The position numbers were made by a program, and so were the translations under genes. Of a stretch of 64,000 nt of DNA, positions 46,401 through 57,909 are shown piece by piece. How positions within the stretch are numbered: position 1 is the stretch's first letter; every line of letters starts with the position of its first letter. Source of the DNA: Mesostigma viride (Eukaryota; Streptophyta; Mesostigmatophyceae; Mesostigmatales; Mesostigmataceae); the NCBI GenBank assembly GCA_009746045.1, contig RPFO01000213.1:12696063-12760062 (forward strand), given 5' to 3'. The notes under the pieces are model-generated. The model was given only the letters and a program-made list of their open reading frames with translations, was not told where the DNA came from and made no database searches.

Positions 46401-49181
46401 CGCACCGGAACCGCACCTCCTCCGCCTCGTCCTCGCTCAGCACTAAAGCCACCAGCTGCTTCCTAGGCAGACCAAACGCGTCCACCCCCGGGCCCCCCGC
46501 GCCCGCCCCCGCAACCACCCCCGCATGATCATGCAGCCGATGCCCACCGTGGTGGCCGCCTGCCTGCACTTCGCGTGACAGCTGGCCCGCTAACGGCTGG
46601 CCCTGAGGCAACTGTGCCTGCGGGGAAGCAGAGGCCGCGATAGGGCCATTGGAAGAGGCGGAGTAAGCACCGCTAGATCTGGAGGAGGCGGAGGTGGAGG
46701 CATGCTCCGGCTGGGAACGAGAATGATGCCGCACGTTCGGATGATTCACAGCGGCATGATGAGAACGAGGGTGGGCGTGGGCACCACTGCCTGCCATGGC
46801 CCAAGCCCCGACCGCAAGCCCAGCCCCCGCAGCACCACCCCCGGATCGCGACAGCATTAACGTGGCACGCCGCCGCGCCGCCAGCGCGTCAAGCACAAGG
46901 TCTTCTACCCTTAATTCCGCCATCTGGCGGAGAGCCCGCTCGACATCGCTCGCATGCGCCAGGTGGGCGAGCAGGCGGGCCGTCCGCACCGATGCCGCTG
47001 CACTGGCATCCGCCCCCCCTGTGCTGGCATATGCCCCTCCTGTTCTGCCGTCTGCCCGCGCTACGCTCGCAATGCCTCCTGGCCCTGTGACGTCCGCTGC
47101 AACAGCAATGCCAGCCGGCAACTGCGCCAGGGGGCGTCCACCATCGATTCCCCTGCCCTGCGGAGTATCTGCTGCCGCCACGTGGCGTTGCCCCGACCCT
47201 GCCGCGGCCAGGTTGCTAATGCTGGCGGTGGCCTTGGCCGCCAAGGCGGCCAGGGGCCCGCCAGGTGGCAGCGTGGCGGCCCACCGCGCCGCGTGGCTGC
47301 TGGCCACCGCAGCGTGGATGCCTAGCTTCGTAGCGAGCTCCCAGTAGCTGCGAAAGATAAAAAGCCAGGAACAGAAAGCCCAAAAAAACAAGCCAGGAAC
47401 AGAAAGCTGAAAAATACCGGCCAAGAACCGAAAAGAAGGCACCGAGGCGTATCATGTGAAAAATGAAAGAAGGCACCGAGGCGTGTCATGGGAGGGTGAA
47501 AGAAGGCACCGAGGCGTGTCATGGGAGGGTGAAAGAAGGCACCGAGGCGTGTCATGGGAGGATGAAAGAAGGCACCGAGGCGTGTCATGGGAGGGTGAAA
47601 GAAGGCGCCGTGGCGTGTCATGGGAGGGTGAAAGAAGGCACCGAGGCGTGTCATGGGAGGGTGAAAGAAGGCACCGAGGCGTGTCATGGGAGGGTGAAAG
47701 AAGGCGGGCAACGCAGGTGTGTCATCATGGGAGGATGAGGTCAGGTGGGCAACGCCGGTCTGCCATCAGTTAGGCGGATGTGAAGTGGGTTAGCCCGGGG
47801 GGTAGGTGGGTGAGGTCAAGGCAAGCCTATTTGGTGGACGGACGTCCCACGTGGGCACGTGGTTGGTCATGGTTCAAGTGCAAGGCGTTAACGGGAATAC
47901 AAGAATGACCGCTGGATTGTAGGAGTTGGGTGACTCATATTGTGTGTGGGGGGGGGGGGGATGAGGTAACCCTGGGTCAGTTGGGACCATGGACGTGGCC
48001 TTCCACCGGAAGCACTCGTGTCGTGAACATGGAAGCACGTCCTGTGTTACACGCATAGAAGATTATGACGCACACCCTGGACGAGCATGCCCTATATTAT
48101 GACTGTTTCATATTACAGCAGTACTGTACTAATAATTCACTACCTATATTATGACGCATACCCTGGACAAGCATGTAACAGTTGGTCGAGGAGGCTCTCC
48201 CATCAGATCGCTGGGAGGCATCGGCTGAAACTCCTTTTCACGCTCCACTAATGTTACTCCCTCCCACGATTCAACAATGAATCCCTGCCCACGCTCCAAT
48301 CGCCCTTTCTGCACCCCAACAACCCCTCCCCACACCCAAAAACCCTTTCCCACGCTTCACTAAACCCTTCCCATTCACCACACAAGCATGGGCTGTAGTA
48401 CCACACAAAACATACCTACGGTATAGCTCAGCCCCAGCCAGCACGCATGCATGGGCTGAACCCCACACCCAATCCCACACACTACGGCTTCGCAAGGCAA
48501 CGACCTATGGCACCGCATAGATTGTGGGCTGTAACTCATGGCGTGTGACTGTACTCACCGGGCCAACCAGCACCGCTGCAGCAGCACCCACTCCGCGTCA
48601 CCATCCGCGCTGGCATCCCCACCAGCACACCCGAGCCGCGTCAGCACGTCCCACAGCAGCGGCGCGTGCGTACCCTGCCCCGCGTCCCACGTCGCACCCT
48701 GGCCGGCGGCCGCGTGCTGGCACAGGGACTCCCTGTCATAGTAGGGCCAAGGGGGGCAGCGCGGACATGATATCACTACCAAGTCGCCAAGCGCGTGATG
48801 GTTGGGAGGGAGGGTGCGTAAGGAGGTGGGCGTCCTGAGTACAAAGCACATGCATGAAATAGTGAAGACCATGAATAGTGTGCACAAAGGAATAGTCTAA
48901 TAAGATGGCATCAAGAGCAACTTGGCCCAAAAGTATACTACTATATATTTTAAAAACATTCCATTCCTATTTTTCTTGACGTTGCCTACAGAATAGGGGT
49001 ATCTGCTAGCATAACTAGAAGCACCTCGGTGGCAACACGTAGACACCTGGACTCTGGTATGATTAGGGTGTTTTGCTGGGTGAATAGGGCACCAGCTTTG
49101 CTACAGATGCCGCCTAGTGAGAGAGCGACGCTGACACACGCACACACGCACGCACACACACACACGCACGCACACACACAC

Positions 49182-49259
<78 letters not shown>

Positions 49260-49273
49260 CGCGCGCGCGCACG

Positions 49274-49318
<45 letters not shown>

Positions 49319-49365
49319 GCGCGCGCGCACGCACACACACACACAAGCGCGCGCGCGCACGCACG

Positions 49366-49426
<61 letters not shown>

Positions 49427-49437
49427 GCGCGCGCGCG

Positions 49438-49493
<56 letters not shown>

Positions 49494-52222
49494 GACGAAC
49501 GCCGCCTCCCACCCGCTGGTCACGCGAGTATTCATGTTCTTTTCTAACTCCAAGTTGATCAGAGATACGGACCACCTCCAGTGGATTCGTGCCCTGGCCC
49601 GTGAAAATCTGGACATCAACTGATGGGTCAAGGGAGAACACATACGTAATCACATCTGGCTGGTAGAACTAGAGGGCGAAAGTCCACATTACGCCGAATC
49701 TGGCGACCACCTCAGTCAACCCATGATGCAGCAGCTGTGTGCATGAAATATCCTGATGATGTGAGTGGCCTTAACCCCTCCTTGCCTTGGGTTGCCATGG
49801 CCACCTACAGTCACCTATAAATAGCCACTTAGAGCCACCTCCAGCCACAAAAAAAAAGGCACTTGGAGCCACCTACAGCCACCAATAAATAGCCACTTAG
49901 AGCCACCTACTTAGCCACCTGGTCGCATCGGCTTGGTTGCAGGGTAACAATGACCGCCGACACCATGCATACGACGGCCAGCAACAAGATACCGTGTCCT
50001 TCACACGCAAGACTAACGACCAATAACATTAGGGATGATGATGATCAGAGTCATCGTGCATTATGTGGGATGGTGCATTATGTTCACAGGCAGTTTGCTC
50101 CCTACACCCACCCCACAATAAACTACTGCATGCCCCCTCCTCCTACATGCCTCCCCATACCACATGCCCCCTTCTCAAGCCCAGGCTTATGGTGGGCGAA
50201 CGCGATAAACATTACGCCGGTAATCCATATACACGACTATCAACCATGTCAACTTGTGTAAATCATCTCCAGGACTGCCAACAGGACCCTATCTATAGTA
50301 TTCTAGACCCCTATCTACGCAATTCCGGACTCACCCCTTTAAATACAGTTCCACACTCACCTTGGCGCGTCCATACATAAAAACCCACACTCACCCTGGT
50401 GCATCCAAACCGTTTGCCAACGCCGGCACTCGCCCTCGCACCGCAGGGTCACTCCCCGCCCCCATCCGCGTCCCCGCCACCTGGCGCCCATCCCCTTCCC
50501 CCTCCCCTCCTCTCGCCCACTCTGCTTCCCGACCCCCTTTCGCTCCTCTGGCCCCTTCCTCTCCTCTCCCCCCCTCCCCCCCCCGGCCCCACTCCCCCTC
50601 CTCCTCAGACCCTGACTCGAGCGAAGATATCCCCTGCAGCGCGATCGTCCCAAGGGAGGGCGCGGTCGCCAGCGGCGCCTTCTTCTTGCGGCCGACACGA
50701 GGGCCCGCCGGCACCTCCCCGGAGGAGTCAAGTGGCCACGTCTCGGACGAATCAAATGACCGAATGTCAGAGGAATCGATCAATGTGCGGGGCCCCTGCA
50801 TTGTTCCTTCCTCTCTCGACAACTCGTTACCACGGCCCCCCGGCGCAAACCCCCCTGGTGATCCGCCCCTCCTCTGGCCGCCCCCCTGGCCACGTCCCTG
50901 GCCGTGCCCCGCTCCTCCCGGCCCTTGCCGCGGCCCTTGCCACTCCCCCCCCCTTGCGATGACGATGGGTCCCTGTCCAAGGCATCCAAAAGCAGGTCCC
51001 TGTCGCGGCTGCGCTCCCCCAGGGGCCGCCTGGGCCTTCCGTCCCTGGTAACCTCGCCCCCGGCATCCTTCCTCCTCTCCTTATCCTGTCCCCCGTCACC
51101 AAGCTCCCTCCGATCCAAGGCGTTATAGAGCTCTCGACCATCCCTCACATCGCTACCCTGGAGATCGGCACGCACAGGTAGGCTGCTCGCGTGCTGCAGG
51201 TCTGCGACCTTTATGCGCGCAGCCCCCCCCTGGCTGCCCTCGTTGATCACCCCCAAGAGCTTCTTATGCTGGCGCGCTTGCTCGCTCTCCTCAAGCTGCC
51301 GCTCCAGGTCGGCGTTCTTGCGCTCGATCGCCGTCAGCTGGGCCTTGAGCGCGCGCAGCTCGCTGTCCAGGGACCCTCCCTAGGGGTTCGTGTAGGGTTG
51401 GGCAATGGGGTTAATGGGGGCGGGCGGATGGGTGGGCGGGCAGGCGAGCGGGCGGGCGGGCGGGTGGGTGGGTGGGTGGGTGGGTGGGTGGGTGGGTGGG
51501 TGGGTGGGTGGGTGGGTGGGTGGGTGGGTGGGTGGTGGGTGGGTGGGTGGGTGGGTGGGTGGGTGGGTGGTGGGTGGGTGGGTGGGTGGGTGGTGGGTGG
51601 GTGGGTGGGTGGGTGGGTGGGTGGGTGGGTGGGTGGGCGGGCGGGCAGGCGGGTGGGTTAGGTGTGGGGGAAGGGCGTTAGGTCGACATCCGAGGTGTCA
51701 AAGGGGGGGGGGGATCAGGGAAGGGGAGGATACGGTCAAGATTTGGCCAATGTTACCAAAACAATAGACCCATTTAGAACACTTCGTGGGTGTACTACAA
51801 GCTCGAATTGAAAAGGTTGGAAATAGGCAGAATCAACGTACACTAAGGATGGAAAACAAGGAATCCAGAATCGCTGATACAAGGCTAGACTTTTCAAATA
51901 ATAACATGAAAGATAAGGATTCAAAACACATCGACATAGTCGCATTCCTTTTTAATCCACGAACTGCCAAATGAATCAATGTATTGCTAGTTGTCTCTTT
52001 GGTAGTGCCAAAACCTGAGACCAATCGTGACAAATGACAGCATGAAAGCTGCCATGGGAAACAGTAACTGTGTTGGGTAGCTTGATTTCCAGTGATAGTA
52101 TCTGTATGAAGAGCCGCTTGATTGAGAACAGCAATACAAGCAAAGGACTGCGCACATCTTTACGACTTGATCATAGTCACACAAGTAAGAAGAAGTTATA
52201 CTAGGATACACGATTCCTTCCC

Positions 52223-52261
<39 letters not shown>

Positions 52262-55200
52262 GTATATGAAAGAGCTAGGTTGCTTTACTTGCCAGGGTTC
52301 TGCTTGGTTGCCAGGGTTCTGTGCTGTAATTGACAGGGCTCTTCCTGTTTCGGACTTGGCCATTATTAAAAACAGTAATGTACCTTAACTTGCGTTACCC
52401 CCCCCATAGCACATACGACATTCCCAAAAGTCTCAAGAACTGTATATTGGGCGCACACAACACAAACTAGGGAAAGCCCTACCTTCGTCCCCCGACCAGT
52501 CATCCTCCCCCTGAACCCCTAGTACATATTGTAACGAAATACAGCAGCGCCCTTGCTGCCCTACCTCGCCCTCCGACCAGTCATCCTCCCCCTGAACCCC
52601 TAGTACATATTGTAACGAAACACAGCAGCGCCCTTGCTGCCCTACCTCGCCCCCCGACCAGTCATCCTCCCCCTGAACCCCTAGTACATATTGTAACGAA
52701 ATACAGCAGCGCCCTTGCTGCCCTACCTCGCCCCCCGACCAGTCATCCTCCCCCTGAGCCCCTAGTACATATTGTAACGAAATACAGCAGCGCCCTTACT
52801 GCCCTACCTCGCCCTCCGGCCAGTCATCCTCCCCCTGAACCCCTCGTACATATTGTAACGAAATACAGCAGCGCCCTTACTGCCCTACCTCGCCCCCCGA
52901 CCAGTCATCCTCCCCCTACATATTGTAACGAAACACAGCAGCGCCCTTGCTGCCCTACCTCGCCCTCCGACCAGTCATCCTCCCCCTGAACCCCTAGTAC
53001 ATATTGTAACGAAATACAGCAGCGCCCTTACTGCCCTACCTCGCCCTCCGACCAGTCATCCTCCCCCTGAACCCCTAGTACATATTGTAACGAAATATAG
53101 CAGCGCCCTTACTGCCCTACCTCGCCCCCGACCAGTCATCCTCCCCCTGAACCCCTAGTACATATTGTAACGAAATATAGCAGCGCCCTTACTGCCCTAC
53201 CTCGCCCTCCGACCAGTCATCCTCCCCCTGAACCCCTAGTACATATTGTAACGAAATACAGCAGCGCCCTTACTGCCCTACCTCGCCCTCCGACCAGTCA
53301 TCCTCCCCCTGAACCCCTAGTACATATTGTAACGAAACACAGCAGCGCCCTTACTGCCCTACCTCGCCCCCCGACCAGTCATCCTCCCCCTACATATTGT
53401 AACGAAATACAGCAGCGCCCTTACTGCCCTACCTCGCCCCCGACCAGTCATCCTCCCCCTACATATTGTAACGAAACACAGCAGCGCCCTTGCTGCCCTA
53501 CCTCGCCCTCCGACCAGTCATCCTCCCCCTGAACCCCTAGTACATATTGTAACGAAATACAGCAGCGCCCTTACTGCCCTACCTCGCCCCCCGACCAGTC
53601 ATCCTCCCCCTGAACCCCTAGTACATATTGTAACGAAACACAGCAGCGCCCTTACTGCCCTACCTCGCCCTCCGACCAGTCATCCTCCCCCTGAACCCCT
53701 AGTACATATTGTAACGAAACACAGCAGCGCCCTTACTGCCCTACCTCGCCCTCCGACCAGTCATCCTCCCCCTGAACCCCTCGTACATATTGTAACGAAA
53801 TATAGCAGCGCCCTTACTGCCCTACCTCGCCCCCCGACCAGTCATCCTCCCCTGAACCCCTAGTACATATTGTAACGAAATACAGCAGCGCCCTTACTGC
53901 CCTACCTCGCCCTCCGACCAGTCATCCTCCCCCTGAGCCCCTAGTACATATTGTAACGAAATACAGCAGCGCCCTTGCTGCCCTACCTCGCCCTCCGACC
54001 AGTCATCCTCCCCCTGAACCCCTAGTACATATTGTAACGAAATACAGCAGCGCCCTTGCTGCCCTACCTCGCCCTCCGGCCAGTCATCCTCCCCCTGAAC
54101 CCCTAGTACATATTGTAACGAAATATAGCAGCGCCCTTGCTGCCCTACCTCGCCCTCCGACCAGTCATCCTCCCCCTGAACCCCTAGTACATATTGTAAC
54201 GAAATACAGCAGCGCCCTTGCTGCCCTACCTCGCCCTCCGACCAGTCATCCTCCCCCTGAACCCCTAGTACATATTGTAACGAAATATAGCAGCGCCCTT
54301 GCTGCCCTACCTCGCCCTCCGGCCAGTCATCCTCCCCTGAACCCCTAGTACATATTGTAACGAAATATAGCAGCGCCCTTACTGCCCTACCTCGCCCTCC
54401 GACCAGTCATCCTCCCCCTGAACCCCTAGTACATATTGTAACGAAATATAGCAGCGCCCTTGCTGCCCTACCTCGCCCTCCGACCAGTCATCCTCCCCCT
54501 GAACCCCTAGTACATATTGTAACGAAATACAGCAGCGCCCTTGCTGCCCTACCTCGCCCTCCGACCAGTCATCCTCCCCCTGAACCCCTAGTACATATTG
54601 TAACGAAATATAGCAGCGCCCTTGCTGCCCTACCTCGCCCTCCGGCCAGTCATCCTCCCCCTGAACCCCTAGTACATATTGTAACGAAATATAGCAGCGC
54701 CCTTGCTGCCCTACCTCGCCCTCCGGCCAGTCATCCTCCCCCTGAACCCCTAGTACATATTGTAACGAAATATAGCAGCGCCCTTGCTGCCCTACCTCGC
54801 CCCCGACCAGTCATCCTCCCCCTGAACCCCTCGTACATATTGTAACGAAATATAGCAGCGCCCATACTGCCCTACCTCGCCCCCGACCAGTCATCCTCCC
54901 CCTGAACCCCTAGTACATATTGTAACGAAACACAGCAGCGCCCTTGCTGCCCTACCTCGCCCTCCGGCCAGTCATCCTCCCCCTGAACCCCTAGTACATA
55001 TTGTAACGAAACACAGCAGCGCCCTTACTGCCCTACCTCGCCCCCCGACCAGTCATCCTCCCCCTGAACCCCTAGTACATATTGTAACGAAATATAGCAG
55101 CGCCCTTACTGCCCTACCTCGCCCTCCGACCAGTCATCCTCCCCCTGAACCCCTAGTACATATTGTAACGAAATACAGCAGCGCCCTTACTGCCCTACCT

Positions 55201-57909
55201 CGCCCTCCGGCCAGTCATCCTCCCCTACATATTGTAACGAAATATAGCAGCGCCCTTGCTGCCCTACCTCGCCCTCCGACCAGTCATCCTCCCCCTACAT
55301 ATTGTAACGAAATATAGCAGCGCCCTTGCTGCCCTACCTCGCCCTCCGACCAGTCATCCTCCCCCTGAACCCCTAGTACATATTGTAACGAAATATAGCA
55401 GCGCCCTTGCTGCCCTACCTCGCCCTCCGACCAGTCATCCTCCCCCTACATATTGTAACGAAATATAGCAGCGCCCTTGCTGCCCTACCTCGCCCTCCGA
55501 CCAGTCATCCTCCCCCTGAACCCCTAGTACATATTGTAACGAAATATAGCAGCGCCCTTGCTGCCCTACCTCGCCCTCCGACCAGTCATCCTCCCCCTGA
55601 ACCCCTAGTACATATTGTAACGAAATATAGCAGCGCCCTTACTGCCCTACCTCGCCCTCCGACCAGTCATCCTCCCCCTGAACCCCTAGTACATATTGTA
55701 ACGAAATACAGCAGCGCCCTTACTGCCCTACCTCGCCCTCCGGCCAGTCATCCTCCCCCTACATATTGTAACGAAATATAGCAGCGCCCTTACTGCCCTA
55801 CCTCGCCCTCCGACCAGTCATCCTCCCCCTACATATTGTAACGAAATATAGCAGCGCCCTTGCTGCCCTACCTCGCCCTCCGACCAGTCATCCTCCCCCT
55901 GAACCCCTAGTACATATTGTAACGAAACACAGCAGCGCCCTTGCTGCCCTACCTCGCCCTCCGACCAGTCATCCTCCCCCTGAACCCCTAGTACATATTG
56001 TAACGAAATACAGCAGCGCCCTTACTGCCCTACCTCGCCCTCCGACCAGTCATCCTCCCCCTGAACCCCTAGTACATATTGTAACGAAATACAGCAGCGC
56101 CCTTGCTGCCCTACCTCGCCCTCCGACCAGTCATCCTCCCCCTGAACCCCTAGTACATATTGTAACGAAACACAGCAGCGCCCTTACTGCCCTACCTCGC
56201 CCCCGACCAGTCATCCTCCCCCTGAACCCCTAGTACATATTGTAACGAAATACAGCAGCGCCCTTGCTGCCCTACCTCGCCCCCGACCAGTCATCCTCCC
56301 CCTGAACCCCTCGTACATATTGTAACGAAATACAGCAGCGCCCTTACTGCCCTACCTCGCCCCCCGACCAGTCATCCTCCCCCTGAACCCCTAGTACATA
56401 TTGTAACGAAATATAGCAGCGCCCTTACTGCCCTACCTCGCCCCCCGACCAGTCATCCTCCCCCTGAACCCCTAGTACATATTGTAACGAAATACAGCAG
56501 CGCCCTTACTGCCCTACCTCGCCCCCCGACCAGTCATCCTCCCCCTGAACCCCTAGTACATATTGTAACGAAATACAGCAGCGCCCTTGCTGCCCTACCT
56601 CGCCCCCCGACCAGTCATCCTCCCCCTGAACCCCTAGTACATATTGTAACGAAATATAGCAGCGCCCTTGCTGCCCTACCTCGCCCCCCGACCAGTCATC
56701 CTCCCCCTGAACCCCTAGTACATATTGTAACGAAATATAGCAGCGCCCTTGCTGCCCTACCTCGCCCTCCGACCAGTCATCCTCCCCCTGAACCCCTAGT
56801 ACATATTGTAACGAAACACAGCAGCGCCCTTACTGCCCTACCTCGCCCTCCGGCCAGTCATCCTCCTCCTCCCGCCCCCCTCTGCCCTCCGCCTCGTCGC
56901 GCCAGCGCCGCAGCTCCTCATGAACGCTGTCGTCGGACGTGACCACCGAGCTGTCCTCATAATCCTCCCACTCGTCACCCAGGTCCAGCGACCCAAGCAG
57001 GGGCCGGCTGCCAGCATTATCTCCACCATGTTCGCCCCCACCATGCTCGCGCGCTTCCCCCGCATGCTTCCCCTCAACGTCCAGGCCAGGCTTTGCAGGG
57101 GCGGCCCCTCGGCTATAGGGATCACATTCCATATTTCTAACCCCCGTCTCACCATGTCTACCCAAGCCATGTCGGCCGGCGTCGCCATGCCGGTCTGATC
57201 GCGTCCCCCCATCACGCCCCCCACGGATTTTCCCGTGATTAGAACCAACACCCCCGCCACCCCGGGGGGCATCATCCACCCCGGCAGGGCCACCGGCAGC
57301 CCTCCCCCCCGCACGCGTAGCATCCGCACGGGAATCAGCCTTGCCAAGCACGGCCCCTGAGCGGTCGGGGCTCGTACTTCTGGCCCCCGTGCCCGGCACA
57401 GGGCCGGACTCTTCCTGCGGCAAATAACTTGTCCTTGGAGGATCCCTGTCTCCGGCGACCCCAACCAGTCCGCCTTGGTCCGGCTCGCCCTCGCTCGAGG
57501 ACAGAAAGTCGCTGCTGTCGGCCGCCATGTCATCATCCGGGTGCTCGTGGGCGTCGGCCGCCCCTAGCTCAAACGCCTGCACCTCTCTGGGCGGCCGGTG
57601 GTGCTGCCGGCGCTCCGCGGCGCCTCGGAAGGGTCGATTCCGGTCCAGCCACGTGTCCTGCGGCCCCAGGGTCGAGCCTCGCCGGCTTGCTCGGTCGACA
57701 TCCATGGGAGGGGAGGTTTTCCCCTTGGAAGCTGGCCTCGACACGTGGCTGGTCTCTGGGGCCACGTTGCTCGTTTCCCTGCCAAGGAGGGGCATCGCAG
57801 GAGGAGGCGACATTAGAGGTTCCGACAAATCCTGGCGGGCAGCGCTGGAGGCTTTTTGTCGGGACGTTTTCGACAGGGCTTGCAGCGAGGTAGCCCCGCG
57901 CGCAACCAT
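43415..57909 (-). CDS. SCD2-like coiled-coil protein, five proposed exons over 14.5 kb
   Basis: Homologue of plant SCD2 (STOMATAL CYTOKINESIS DEFECTIVE 2), a coiled-coil protein acting with SCD1 in clathrin-linked trafficking during cytokinesis. Exons: 57909-56842 (ATG 57909; acidic disordered region ending [10 protein letters not shown]), 51379-~50611 (coiled coil [20 protein letters not shown]), 48732-48559 (ends [12 protein letters not shown]), 47347-46354 ([56 protein letters not shown]) and 44530-43415 ([33 protein letters not shown], Ser-rich tail). The CWLARYW and GIEPDIAE joins match plant SCD2 exactly in phase. Exon 2 needs one extra base at the C9 tract 50945-50953 to stay open and to give the phase required by exon 3; its donor is tentative. 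The product would be ~1370 residues, over twice plant SCD2, the excess being disordered sequence. Introns are packed with tandem arrays. Confidence 0.78.
44758..45298. repeat. 31-bp minisatellite in last intron of SCD2-like gene
   Basis: About 17 units of CCACAGGTTGATAGAGGAAC plus CTTGATAGTAG. Variants alternate TTGAT, TTAAT and TCGAT. Units are contiguous with no unique spacers. Confidence 0.95.
45350..45490. repeat. 39-bp tandem repeat, about four units
   Basis: GCAGGCCAGAAGCTTGCACA followed by CGCTCCCATTATACATATG. Same intron as the 31-bp array. Confidence 0.93.
45797..46040. repeat. 22-bp tandem repeat, about eleven units
   Basis: AGTGAAACAAATACTAGAATGT units, nearly identical. Same intron. 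Confidence 0.95.
46190..46330. repeat. ~44-51 bp tandem repeat, three units
   Basis: CGAAACATGTATAACTATTA followed by CTAACACTA and a variable TGTATGTTACTGA end. It lies just downstream of the 46354 donor on the minus strand but does not include exon sequence. Confidence 0.85.
47455..47705. repeat. 33-bp tandem repeat next to an acceptor
   Basis: About seven units of GAAAGAAGGCACCGAGGCGT followed by GTCATGGGAGGGT. On the coding strand each unit supplies a CTTCTTTCACCCTCCC pyrimidine run, 110-350 nt upstream of the 47347 exon. Confidence 0.93.
49137..49492. repeat. (CA)n microsatellite with GCGCGC interruptions
   Basis: About 355 bp of CA repeat with alternating purine-pyrimidine GCGCGCGC blocks, inside intron 2 of the SCD2-like gene. 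Confidence 0.97.
51440..51655. repeat. (GGTG)n microsatellite upstream of exon 2 acceptor
   Basis: GGGT tetranucleotide repeat with several one-base slips. On the coding strand it is a CCCA pyrimidine-rich tract ending 60 nt before the exon 2 acceptor of the SCD2-like gene. Confidence 0.95.
52226..52266. repeat. (AT)n microsatellite
   Basis: Short TA repeat within intron 1 of the SCD2-like gene. Confidence 0.9.
52480..56870 (-). repeat. ~55 tandem copies of exon 1 end plus 5' splice site, 81-bp unit
   Basis: Counting GTAACGAAA on the plus strand gives 55 units. On the coding (minus) strand each unit carries GGATGACTGGTCGGAGGGCG + AG, the end of exon 1 (which has GGCCGG in place of GGTCGG), then donor GTAGGGCAG and ~50 nt of intron. 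Spacing is 81 bp; several shorter units lack GAACCCCTAGT. The genuine donor is at 56841-56840 and the next copy at 56760-56759. Units vary at a few sites only (CAG/TAG, CAA/TAA, CCC/CTC/CGG), so the array is young or homogenised. Confidence 0.95.

Noticed and set aside
48986-49653. Cys-Val and Thr-His repeat proteins
   Set aside because: Translation of a (CA)n microsatellite in an intron.
49530-49653. Minus-strand stretch encoding [20 protein letters not shown]
   Set aside because: It looks protein-like but lies in an SCD2-like intron, is short, has no clear acceptor and runs into the CA repeat.
55256-55781. Plus-strand frames repeating [15 protein letters not shown]
   Set aside because: Antisense reading of the 81-bp intronic repeat.
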